Source: an uncultured Pelagibacteraceae bacterium (GTDB lineage: Bacteria > Pseudomonadota > Alphaproteobacteria > Pelagibacterales > Pelagibacteraceae). From it: a DNA stretch of 64,000 nt. The translations under genes were made by a program, and so were the position numbers. Positions 26,311 through 33,864 of this stretch are shown piece by piece; the first letter of the stretch is position 1, and each line of letters begins with the position of its first letter. Location: NCBI GenBank assembly GCA_902581775.1, contig CACHPJ010000003.1:1-64000 (forward strand), given 5' to 3'. Below the pieces are notes generated by a model, which did not search any database, was not told where the DNA came from, and saw nothing but the letters and a program-made list of their open reading frames with translations.

Positions 26311-26601
26311 ATGATAGTAAAAATAGAAGGACCAATCGCTACTTTTGCAAAATGGAAAGCGATGGTTCACAGCAATGCAGAAAAGATTAAAAAATATGGT
26401 ATGACATTTCTTTATGCTGGAACAGAAAAAGATAACGACTCAAAAATCACTACCATTATAAGATTTGATACAATGGATGGTCTTAAAGCTTTTAAGGCCG
26501 ATGAGGAACTTCATAAAGAAAGAGCAGCAGCTGGAGTAGTTTTAGAAAAATCCGTTACAACTCCAATGGGTGAAGATTTGTTAGAACAATATAAAGGATA
26601 A
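26311..26601 (+). CDS. small protein, probable dimeric alpha-beta-barrel fold
   Basis: This 96-residue soluble protein begins with a strand-helix segment (MIVKIEGPIATFAKWKAMV). It then has GMTFLYAGTEKDNDSKITTI and FDTMDGLKAFKADEELHKER, a strand-strand-helix order typical of dimeric alpha-beta barrels. I cannot assign a named family with confidence. It lies 1 nt after the DUF1330 gene, in the same transcript. Confidence 0.65.
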   Translation: MIVKIEGPIATFAKWKAMVHSNAEKIKKYGMTFLYAGTEKDNDSKITTIIRFDTMDGLKAFKADEELHKERAAAGVVLEKSVTTPMGEDLLEQYKG

Positions 26602-26615
26602 CTAAAAGGATAAAT

Positions 26616-27032
26616 ATGATAGATAAATTTGGAAACGCATTTTATTTAATAATTTACTTGGCTCATTTTATTATAGTTGGTAGCTACGCTTATCAACTAG
26701 TATTTGATACAAAAAAATTTCTTAAGGGTAGAGGAGTAGACAAAACTGCTACTTTAATTACAAGATTTGCAGGTTCATTTATGATTGCAATAGTTTTAAT
26801 GGCAATCTATGTTGCTTTTATTAGATCTGGTGGCCTAGAGGCTACTTGGGCATTCTTTAATTTAGTTTTTATAATTAACGTTTCAATATTAGTCACAAAT
26901 TTTTATACTTTAAAAATTGATAAGACAGGTTTAACTAAAAAAACTAAAAATGATGGAATATATGCACCACTAATTTTAGTAATTATGAGTGCTATTCTTT
27001 GTTATGGTTTAGCAGATACAATTTATGTTTAG
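26616..27032 (+). CDS. hypothetical four-helix membrane protein
   Basis: This 138-residue protein has hydrophobic segments near residues 8-28, 48-68, 77-98 and 112-134, and a basic loop between helices 1 and 2 (FDTKKFLKGRGVDKTA). No family is recognised. It sits inside the run of small barrel-like genes with an AAAAGGA site and 14-nt spacing, and may be a membrane partner for them. Function unknown. Confidence 0.65.
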   Translation: MIDKFGNAFYLIIYLAHFIIVGSYAYQLVFDTKKFLKGRGVDKTATLITRFAGSFMIAIVLMAIYVAFIRSGGLEATWAFFNLVFIINVSILVTNFYTLKIDKTGLTKKTKNDGIYAPLILVIMSAILCYGLADTIYV

Positions 27033-27040
27033 GAGAATGA

Positions 27041-27334
27041 ATGGCTAAATTTATGAATATAGTTAGATGTAAAGTTAAATCATCTAATAGAGAAGAATAT
27101 ATAAAAAAAATCAACGATATGCCTAAGTTCGAGGGTCAAGTTTCAGCAAAGTACGTTGAAACAAAACCGAACGAATTTTTTATGATTGGCGAATGGAATT
27201 CTGAAGATGATATAGCTAAAGCAAGACCGAAAATGATTGAATTTTTGGACTCACTGAGGCACACTTTAGAAGAACTGTCATCTGAATTAGGAGTTACAGA
27301 TCCACATTCAGGAACAGTGGTAATAGAAAAATAA
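27041..27334 (+). CDS. ABM-like small protein (dimeric alpha-beta barrel)
   Basis: This 97-residue soluble protein reads like an antibiotic-biosynthesis-monooxygenase-type barrel. It has the strand MAKFMNIVRCKVKSSNREEY, then a FEGQVSAKYVETKPNEFFMIGEW strand pair, and a final helix FLDSLRHTLEELSSELG. No haem- or flavin-binding residue is evident. It belongs to the same operon as its neighbours, 8 nt after the membrane gene. The fold is a guess from pattern; the function is unknown. Confidence 0.65.
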   Translation: MAKFMNIVRCKVKSSNREEYIKKINDMPKFEGQVSAKYVETKPNEFFMIGEWNSEDDIAKARPKMIEFLDSLRHTLEELSSELGVTDPHSGTVVIEK

Positions 27335-27349
27335 CAAAGGGAGGAATAC

Positions 27350-27673
27350 ATGGCAAAATTTATAACTCTAGGAGTTTATACCGCTAAAGGACTTGGTGGC
27401 TTTGTCAGCAATCCATCTACAGACAGAAAAGCTGCAACTTCTGCACTTGCTGCTGCTGGTGGAGCAAAAGTAACTCGTTATGCAGGGTTAAGAGGCAAGT
27501 ACGACTTTATGGCAGAGATCGAAGGTACTTTTGAACAAGCTGCTGCAGCTGCTATGGTAGCTGTATCAAGTGGAGCAGTGTCAGATTTTACTATTTTAGA
27601 AGATGTTGATCTTAATGGAATAGCAGAAACTGCAAAAAAAATGGCTACTACTTACAAAGAACCAGGAAAATAA
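27350..27673 (+). CDS. GYD-domain protein
   Basis: This 107-residue protein has the GYD-type core: KFITLGVYTAKGLGGF at the N-terminus, RYAGLRGKYDFMAEIEG (the G-x-YD motif, about residues 45-61), then an alanine-rich helix (EQAAAAAMVAVSSGAV) and a strand. GYD proteins are also small dimeric barrels of unknown role. It has a strong AGGGAGG site. Alanine/glycine content is higher than in neighbours. Last gene before a stable hairpin. Confidence 0.8.
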   Translation: MAKFITLGVYTAKGLGGFVSNPSTDRKAATSALAAAGGAKVTRYAGLRGKYDFMAEIEGTFEQAAAAAMVAVSSGAVSDFTILEDVDLNGIAETAKKMATTYKEPGK

Positions 27674-27685
27674 CCGTTGAAATTT

Positions 27686-27711
27686 GCGGCTGTTTTTCCT
27701 AAAACAGTCGC
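27686..27711 (+). terminator. 11-bp hairpin without U-tract after the small-protein operon
   Basis: GCGGCTGTTTT (27686-27696) pairs with AAAACAGTCGC (27701-27711), with one G-T pair and a 4-nt loop. No T-run follows, but the A/T-rich stem top makes it a candidate bidirectional or 3'-end-protecting structure. It lies only 7 nt before the next start codon (27719), so it could also affect translation of the barrel gene. Confidence 0.5.
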
Positions 27712-27718
27712 ATAGCCT

Positions 27719-28618
27719 ATGACTAAAAATATTAAAATATTAATATCTGTTATACTTTTACTAGAGTGCAACGCAAATTCCTCAGAATTTAAAGATTTAA
27801 CTCTTAAAGAAATCTCAGAAAATACCTCAACATTTATCTCAAATTTTATTCCTGGAGAAGGAATTACAGAAGCATCTGTCGAACTTAAAGACGATAATAA
27901 AGGTAATGGTAATTATCAAATAAGTATTTTAGGAGTTAGAGACATACTGAACAGGGAAGACAGTAATTTGTTTACTCAATTTAGTTTACACAACCAAGAA
28001 ATTAATAGTGATAAAAGGTTTATTGGAAATTTAGGTTTGGGATATAGAATACTCAATTTAGATCAAACAATGATGATTGGCTCTAATATTTTTTATGACC
28101 AGGATTTAGAGGAAAATCATAAACGTATCGGATTAGGTTTTGAGGGCAAAGCAGCAATTTTAGATTTTGGTTTAAATCTTTACCAAAAAGCAACAAACCA
28201 AAAGGTAATTTCCAACAGCAAAGAACAAGTATTGAGTGGTCAAGAGTATAATTTAAGTTCACAAATTCCTTACGTTCCATGGACTGTATTTAATTTACAA
28301 GGTTATAGACACGAAAATGAGCTAGCGTCTCAGGACCAAAAAGGAAATATTTATTCTTTAGAATTAGCATTGAACCCTTCATTAGATTTTAATATTGAAA
28401 ATGACCAATCTTCTGTTGACGGGCAAGACAGCCAATGGAATTATAAGATTAATTTTATATATCCACCAAGAAAAAATAAACCAACATTAATTGATGGTCT
28501 AGTTTCCGAAGAAATGTATGAGAATAAAAATATGAAATCAGAATTAAAAAGTAAAGTTAGGAGAAATAATAATTTAGCTGTAGAAATCCAAGGTTCAGTT
28601 ATATTTACATCAAAATAA
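27719..28618 (+). CDS. inverse-autotransporter-type beta-barrel protein without passenger
   Basis: This 299-residue protein has an N-terminal export signal ending near C-N-A-N (residues ~1-21; ECNA might be a lipobox-like site). It carries the hallmark of intimin/invasin-type inverse autotransporter barrels: IGNLGLGYRIL followed by MMIGSNIFYDQDLEENHKR and IGLGFEGKA (about 100-145). Alternating strands follow to residue ~245. Classical members continue into Ig-like passenger domains after the barrel; here the protein ends soon after a strand-like AVEIQGSVIFTSK. The next gene, 1 nt downstream, encodes a separate secreted protein. The barrel family call is good; lack of a passenger is directly visible. 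Confidence 0.75.
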   Translation: MTKNIKILISVILLLECNANSSEFKDLTLKEISENTSTFISNFIPGEGITEASVELKDDNKGNGNYQISILGVRDILNREDSNLFTQFSLHNQEINSDKRFIGNLGLGYRILNLDQTMMIGSNIFYDQDLEENHKRIGLGFEGKAAILDFGLNLYQKATNQKVISNSKEQVLSGQEYNLSSQIPYVPWTVFNLQGYRHENELASQDQKGNIYSLELALNPSLDFNIENDQSSVDGQDSQWNYKINFIYPPRKNKPTLIDGLVSEEMYENKNMKSELKSKVRRNNNLAVEIQGSVIFTSK

Positions 28619-28619
28619 T

Positions 28620-29339
28620 ATGAGAAACTTATTTAAAATTATAATATTTTCTTTTGTTTCAGTTTTTATATTAATTGGAAAAACTTTTGCTGTTAATGTG
28701 ACTGGTAAAGCAGATACTTATAAGAATACGGTCCATCTTATGCAATTATGTGAAGTAGGAAGCACACTAGCTGAATGTAAAAATCCAGCCACGATCGGAG
28801 AAAGTACTTCTGGTAAAACAATGGATCTTAGTGTACGTGGCTCAGCCCACGCATTCGGGAATGCTGGCTTAATCCCTCCAGGCAGAACTTTTACTCACGG
28901 GCAAGTAGTAATGAGCAGAACTTTTACTATATCCGGATCCATAGCAACTGGTTCAGCAACATGTTTTACGGGTGGTGCAGCAGGCACTCTATCGCAACCA
29001 GGTATGTCTGATAATGCTGCAGAAAATTTATCAGCAGCTGCAGAGCAAACTTTAGTAGCAGGGAATGGAACTGGTAATGGTGATGACATAAATAGTACTT
29101 CTGCTCTTGCTGGTGGAACAGATGCTGTAGCAGGCACATTATCAGCTGGACATAATTTTATGAAAGTTAGATGGGAACTTGTTAAGCCCATTACTGTAAG
29201 TGCGGGACAAATTCCTACCATGACAATTTCTTTTGACTTATCAAATGCTTTAAGATTTAGTAGTGATACTGCAACCTGTGCAAACGATAATCCAGCCTTT
29301 TTACCTGGCAAGCCTTCAATTTCAAATACTTTTGAATAA
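28620..29339 (+). CDS. secreted Ala/Gly/Ser/Thr-rich protein following the barrel gene
   Basis: This 239-residue exported protein has a signal peptide (residues 1-24, ending TFA). The mature protein is low in lysine and rich in Ala, Gly, Ser and Thr, unlike its neighbours. Four cysteines are seen: an early pair in MQLCEVGSTLAECKNP, one in SATCFTGG, one in DTATCANDN. Strand-rich segments such as TMTISFDLSNALRFSSD suggest a beta-fold like surface or pilin-like proteins. I recognise no family. It starts 1 nt after the barrel gene, so the two are probably a pair. Confidence 0.65.
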   Translation: MRNLFKIIIFSFVSVFILIGKTFAVNVTGKADTYKNTVHLMQLCEVGSTLAECKNPATIGESTSGKTMDLSVRGSAHAFGNAGLIPPGRTFTHGQVVMSRTFTISGSIATGSATCFTGGAAGTLSQPGMSDNAAENLSAAAEQTLVAGNGTGNGDDINSTSALAGGTDAVAGTLSAGHNFMKVRWELVKPITVSAGQIPTMTISFDLSNALRFSSDTATCANDNPAFLPGKPSISNTFE

Positions 29340-30054
29340 TTAATTCTTTTTATACTCAATACACAAAAGCTTGTCGGTAAAAACTAAATTATTTTTGTAT
29401 TTTTTTTCAATCTCTTTTACACCATTATCAATTTCAAGAACTGACATATTTAATAAGCAAGAGATATATCTATTTCTAATCATATTAATATAATATAACT
29501 TTTTAATTCTTACTTTAAAATTAAAATAAGAAATTTTATAATTTTTTAATTTTCTTTTAATTTCTTTTATTACTACTTTATCTTTTTTTAGACTTTTTTT
29601 AAGATTTATAGAAAACTTTTTAAATGTTGGTAATTCAGTATTAAAAGGACTTAAAGACAATATCAACAAGACTCCATTTTTTTTTAATTTTTTTTTTTGA
29701 TAATTGAATTATAGAATGTCTTTTATTTTTATCTAATAAATGCATTATTTGTTTAATCAATATTAGATCATATTTTTTGGAGTTTTGGATTAAAAATTTC
29801 TTTGCATCTATTTTTTTAAATAATATATTCTTATTTATATCTTTGTTTTTGATTATATCAATTCCAATTGGTTTAGTTTTAAATTTGTATCTTTTTTGTA
29901 AATTACCAGTAATATTTCCCCTACCACAACCAATGTCTAAAATTGCAAAATGTTTTTTAAATTTTATCTTTGTTCTTAAAAATTTATGAAAATGAGAAAT
30001 GTAAATTTTTGATGACAACCAAGTTTTATTATCCCAGTTTTTTAAAGGTCTCAT
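29340..30054 (-). pseudogene. class I SAM methyltransferase split by a +1 frameshift
   Basis: The N-terminal part (29641-30054) has motif I AILDIGCGRGNITGNLQ and motif II PIGIDIIKNKD and runs to the K-rich tract HSIIQLSKKKIKKK before going out of frame. The C-terminal part (29340 to about 29676) continues in the next frame with a methyltransferase-like NGVLLILSLSPFN. The shift falls in two A-runs on the coding strand (9 A, complement of 29677-29685; 11 A, complement of 29688-29698). Removing one A restores a protein of about 237 residues. This is either a real inactivation, a slippage-tolerated gene or a homopolymer sequencing error. The start codon overlaps the pta stop by 1 nt. Confidence 0.75.
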
Positions 30055-30962
30055 TAGAGTGAAACAACAGCGGCAGCTATAGAGGAAAGCCTTGCTTGTG
30101 TATCATCGGCTCTACTTGTAATAACTACTGGCACTTTACCTCCAACTACTACCCCTGCAGCACAAGCGCCCATAAAAAAAATCATCATTTTGACCAGACC
30201 ATTTCCCGCCTCTACATTTGGCACTAAAAGAATGTCAGTTTTTCCTGCAACTGCGTTTTTAATTCCTTTTATCTGAGCTGCTTTTTCTGAAACTGAATTA
30301 TCAAAAGCCATAGGACCAAACACATCAGCTTCTATACCTTCTTTTTTCGCTCTAATAGTTAATTCCTTTGCTTCAATTGAACTAGGAACGCTTTCTAAAA
30401 CTTCTTCGGTTGCAGATAAAATAGAAACCTTAGGTTTTGAAATACCTATTCTTTTTGCGAATTCTATGGAATTCTTAAGTATGTGCATTTTTGTTTCTAA
30501 TTTAGGAAGTACGTTTAAAGCTCCATCGGTAATAATAAACGGCTTATCATTTTTTTCTAAAGTCATATGCCATATGTGGCTTAATCTTTTTTTACCAATT
30601 AAGTTTAAGTCTCTCTTTAATACAGCTTTCATCAATATATCAGTATGAATATGACCCTTTACGATTATTTTTGCTTTCCCTTCACTTGCCATTTTAGCTG
30701 CTATAGGAGCAGTATTATTCTCTATAGGCTCATGAATAATCTCATAAGTCGAAATATCCCATTTCATTTCTTTAGCAATGTTATCAATAATTGATTTGTC
30801 ACCAATAAATATAGGTTCTATCAAATTCGCTTCTACCGCTTGTTTAGCAGATTCTATAATCACAGTTTTCCCAGCATTTACAATTATCGCTTTTACAGGA
30901 CCTTTTGCTTTGGCAATTTTTAAAAGATTTTCAGGACAAACAATTTTTTTATTCGACAACAT
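30054..30962 (-). CDS. pta: phosphate acetyltransferase (PTA/PTB family)
   Basis: This 302-residue enzyme has the catalytic fold of phosphotransacetylase. Segments seen are EPIFIGDKSIIDNIAKE (about 48), IVKGHIHTDILMKAVL (about 98), LSATEEVLESVPSSIEA, VFGPMAFDNSVS (about 215), and DILLVPNVEAGNGLVKMM with a glycine-rich end. It matches the short Pta/Ptb form with no regulatory N-terminus. It would convert Xsc-derived acetyl phosphate to acetyl-CoA. Butyryl-type specificity is an alternative that context makes less likely. It overlaps the dehydrogenase gene upstream by 14 nt. Confidence 0.85.
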   Translation of the reverse strand: MLSNKKIVCPENLLKIAKAKGPVKAIIVNAGKTVIIESAKQAVEANLIEPIFIGDKSIIDNIAKEMKWDISTYEIIHEPIENNTAPIAAKMASEGKAKIIVKGHIHTDILMKAVLKRDLNLIGKKRLSHIWHMTLEKNDKPFIITDGALNVLPKLETKMHILKNSIEFAKRIGISKPKVSILSATEEVLESVPSSIEAKELTIRAKKEGIEADVFGPMAFDNSVSEKAAQIKGIKNAVAGKTDILLVPNVEAGNGLVKMMIFFMGACAAGVVVGGKVPVVITSRADDTQARLSSIAAAVVSL

Positions 30963-31959
30963 CTAAATCTTCCATTTCTTTTAATATATTAGAAGGTATA
31001 GATATATCCTTTTTTAAATTACTTTTATATATTTTATTTTTTCTTTCACCTGGATAAAGAATTGAGTAAAAACCTTTTGCTTTTGGAAGTTTTTTGACAA
31101 TTTTTATATTTTTTTTCATTTCAGTCATAAATCGTTTTCCAATAAAAATTTTCGGGTCAATTGTAATAAATAAATGTCCTACATTTTGAGGTCCACTGAA
31201 ATCGTCAAATGGATCTTTTACTTTTCCTCCATGACTACTTCCAGTGAGAACGCCGCTTAATATGTCAACCATCCATGCTAAACCAGATCCTTTAAATTCT
31301 GCGATAGGCAACTGCGTTCCTTCCAAAGCCTCTTTTGCGCTTGTAGTAATTTTACCATATTTGTTTAGAGCAACACCGTAGGGAATTTTATTACCCATTT
31401 TATGGGCATGTCTGATTTTCCCTCTATTAATCATAGCTGTTGAAGTATCAAGTATAAAAGGAACTTTACCCGTTGGAACACCGAAACAAATAGGATTTGT
31501 ACCGAACAAAGATTTTTTTGCTCCATAGGGAGCTAAAGCTGGAGGCGCATTAGTAAAGCAAAAAACAATTAAATTCTTTTTAACGGCTTGTTCAGCATAA
31601 AAACTAGATAATCCAAAGTGCCCACTTTTTTTAACTGCAACCAATCCAATACCGGTTTTTTTTGCATTTATAATAGCTTGTTGAATTCCAATATTTGAAG
31701 AAACAAATCCAATACTATTGTCTGCATCAATGTAAGAAATTGAAGAGTTAATCTTTTTTATTTTTATTTTCGGTCTCGAATTTATTAACCCTTTTTTTAT
31801 TCGCTCACAATACATTTTCAGTCTAGTCAAACCATGTGATTTAACATTCATAATTTCTGCTTTAATTAAATAATCAGCACAAATTTTTGAATGTTTCTCT
31901 GAAAGCTTATGTCTTTTAAATATTTTAATTATTTTAGATCGTAATTTTTTTTTTTTCAC
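30949..31959 (-). CDS. Ldh_2-family oxidoreductase, candidate (R)-sulfolactate dehydrogenase
   Basis: This is a 336-residue NAD(P)-dependent enzyme of the malate/L-lactate/sulfolactate dehydrogenase family. Family landmarks include SHGLTRLKMYCERIKKG (about 55), KKSGHFGLSSFYAEQA (about 110; catalytic His), and GTNPICFGVP. A SGSSHGG-like GVLTGSSHGGKVKDPF is near 238. ComC of this family interconverts (R)-sulfolactate and sulfopyruvate. With suyAB and hpsN nearby, that role is the best guess; ureidoglycolate or malate oxidation are alternatives. The start overlaps the upstream secreted-protein stop by 4 nt (ATGA). Confidence 0.82.
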   Translation of the reverse strand: MKKKKLRSKIIKIFKRHKLSEKHSKICADYLIKAEIMNVKSHGLTRLKMYCERIKKGLINSRPKIKIKKINSSISYIDADNSIGFVSSNIGIQQAIINAKKTGIGLVAVKKSGHFGLSSFYAEQAVKKNLIVFCFTNAPPALAPYGAKKSLFGTNPICFGVPTGKVPFILDTSTAMINRGKIRHAHKMGNKIPYGVALNKYGKITTSAKEALEGTQLPIAEFKGSGLAWMVDILSGVLTGSSHGGKVKDPFDDFSGPQNVGHLFITIDPKIFIGKRFMTEMKKNIKIVKKLPKAKGFYSILYPGERKNKIYKSNLKKDISIPSNILKEMEDLDVVE

Positions 31960-32393
31960 TTAATTGTTTTTTTTCCTATGTTTTCCCAGTAGTTAGTTCT
32001 TTGTTCAGGATTTTCAACAAGGTTTTTACACATCAATCCATATTGATTTGCTAAAGAAGAAAAATCTTTATTTGCTAATTTTACAAAATTATTAAATTTA
32101 TCTTCAGTCATTTGAGCCATCACGGTTGGATTAAGACCCATTATTTCACCGAGGTCGTAATTATATTTCAATGCCACATCTGCACTTTTTTCCAAACTAT
32201 CAATTAAGGTTTTTTCTTTTTTAGCTTTTTTGAAACTTTCAGCAGCAACTTTATAGAAACTGTAGCAATCTACATAATCTCTTTGAATATTTTCCATTAC
32301 ATATTTTGCTATTTTCCCCTCCTTTGCTTTATCATCAGCAAGTAAAAATAGTGGTAAAATAGAAAAAAAAATTGTGAATAAAAATTTATACAT
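31956..32393 (-). CDS. secreted helical two-cysteine protein
   Basis: This 145-residue exported protein has a signal peptide (residues 1-19, ending LLADD). The mature part is helical with two cysteines, in YVDCYSFYKVAAESF and YGLMCKNLV. In size, export and cysteine pair it resembles the tandem paralogues at 25259 and 25643, though direct homology is not obvious. It heads the operon with the Ldh_2 enzyme and pta, coupled by ATGA. No family recognised; probably periplasmic. Confidence 0.68.
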   Translation of the reverse strand: MYKFLFTIFFSILPLFLLADDKAKEGKIAKYVMENIQRDYVDCYSFYKVAAESFKKAKKEKTLIDSLEKSADVALKYNYDLGEIMGLNPTVMAQMTEDKFNNFVKLANKDFSSLANQYGLMCKNLVENPEQRTNYWENIGKKTIK

Positions 32394-32455
32394 AATTTCT
32401 AAAAACTTATAACATAAGCTTTTAAATAAAATATATTTAAAAATTGGAAATTTCC

Positions 32456-32647
32456 TTATAAAGTGAGAATAATACCAAATACTGTAACTGCAGATATAGC
32501 CGCTGCTGATATGACAACGTTTCTTTTTTTCTCTTTTGATTTTTCCATATTTAATCTTTCAACTAGATCATTTACGTTGACTTTTTTTGGTCCCTGGTCC
32601 AACTCACCGTTTTGAAAGTTTTCTTTGCTATCAATATGCGAACTCAT
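32456..32647 (-). CDS. small single-helix membrane protein
   Basis: This 63-residue protein has a polar N-terminal half (SSHIDSKENFQNGELDQGPK), then VNVNDLVERLNMEKSKEKKRN. A C-terminal membrane helix (about residues 45-62, VVISAAAISAVTVFGIILTL) completes a tail-anchor layout. The start has no strong SD. Composition is plausible for a real gene, and the reading frame is flanked by non-coding gaps of 62 and 101 bases. Function unknown. Confidence 0.55.
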   Translation of the reverse strand: MSSHIDSKENFQNGELDQGPKKVNVNDLVERLNMEKSKEKKRNVVISAAAISAVTVFGIILTL

Positions 32648-32748
32648 AAAGATTATTTAACCACACATCGAATCGCATTCCTAGCTTTAACCGGTTCATT
32701 TTGGGGCATTAAATACAATCAGAAATTTAATATTTGTTCGATTTGGGC

Positions 32749-33864
32749 TTAAACAATTATCTTTTGAGCATCATGGTATTCTAGACCAAATGCGTCTGAC
32801 ACGCCCTTGCAAGTAATCTTGCCTTTGAAAACATTTAAGCCTGCTAAATAATTTTTATCTTCTATCAAAGTCTTTTTATATCCTTGATCAGCAATTTTCA
32901 TAAGCAATGGAAGCGTTGCTTTATTTAATGCCATTGTTGAAGTTCTGGGAACACCTCCTGGCATATTTGCAACGCAATAGTGAACAACATTATCAACTAT
33001 AAAAGTAGGATCTTTATGAGTAGTTGGTTTACTTGTTTCTACACATCCACCTTGATCAATTGCAACATCCACTACTACTGAACCTCTTTTCATTAATTTT
33101 ATCATTTCTTTTGTAACAAGTTTAGGAGCCTCTGATCCTGGTATTAGAACACCACCAATTAATAAATCACATTCCGAAACTAATTTTTTCAAATCAGTTT
33201 TATCACTTTGAATCGGAGTAATTTTATCTCCAAAAATTTTAACAAGTTGATTTAATCTATCTTCAGATTTATCTACTATAAAAACTTTACTTTTCATACC
33301 AGTTGCAATAGTTGCAGCATTTTCTCCAACTACTCCACCTCCTAAGATTAAAACATTAGCTGGAGGCACTCCTGGAGCACCACCTAATAGCAAACCTCTT
33401 CCTTTTTGATTTTTTTCTAAAGAGTGAGCGCCCGCCTGAACCGACATTCGTCCTGCAACTGCACTCATCGGAGCGAGTAAAGGAAGTCTTCCATCATTAT
33501 CAGTTACTGTTTCGTAAGCTATACAAATCGATTTTGAGTCAACTAACCTCTTTGTTAATTCTTTAGTAGCAGCTAAATGTAAATATGTATATATGATTTG
33601 ATTTTCTTTAATAAATGATACTTCACTTGCCTGTGGTTCTTTGACTTTAACAATTATTTCTGATTTTTTAAAAATATCTTCTGCGCTATCATATATTTCT
33701 GCTCCACAGTTTTTATAATCGATATTTGTAAATCCAGCTTCAAATCCACCGTTATTTTGGATAATAACCTTGTGGCCTTTATTCGTTAAAACCTTTACAC
33801 TTTCTGGAGTCAAACCTATCCTATGCTCTTCAAGCTTTATTTCTTTGGGAACTCCAATAATCAT
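32749..33864 (-). CDS. ald: alanine dehydrogenase
   Basis: This 371-residue NAD-dependent enzyme oxidises alanine to pyruvate and ammonia. It has the N-terminal MIIGVPKEIKLEEHRIGLTP, catalytic EPQASEVSFIKENQIIYTYLH (Lys/His pair), Rossmann VLILGGGVVGENAATIATG (about 169), and VDVAIDQGGCVETSKPTTH (about 268). It abuts the aminotransferase gene with no gap, the tpa-ald pairing known from taurine degraders, where Ald regenerates the pyruvate acceptor and releases ammonium. Confidence 0.95.
   Translation of the reverse strand: MIIGVPKEIKLEEHRIGLTPESVKVLTNKGHKVIIQNNGGFEAGFTNIDYKNCGAEIYDSAEDIFKKSEIIVKVKEPQASEVSFIKENQIIYTYLHLAATKELTKRLVDSKSICIAYETVTDNDGRLPLLAPMSAVAGRMSVQAGAHSLEKNQKGRGLLLGGAPGVPPANVLILGGGVVGENAATIATGMKSKVFIVDKSEDRLNQLVKIFGDKITPIQSDKTDLKKLVSECDLLIGGVLIPGSEAPKLVTKEMIKLMKRGSVVVDVAIDQGGCVETSKPTTHKDPTFIVDNVVHYCVANMPGGVPRTSTMALNKATLPLLMKIADQGYKKTLIEDKNYLAGLNVFKGKITCKGVSDAFGLEYHDAQKIIV

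Noticed and set aside
28895-29359. 154-codon open frame on the minus strand opposite the secreted Ala/Gly-rich gene
   Set aside because: It is a shadow of the plus-strand gene, which has a signal peptide and fits its operon. The minus frame has no start context and a proline/valine-rich composition typical of antisense frames.
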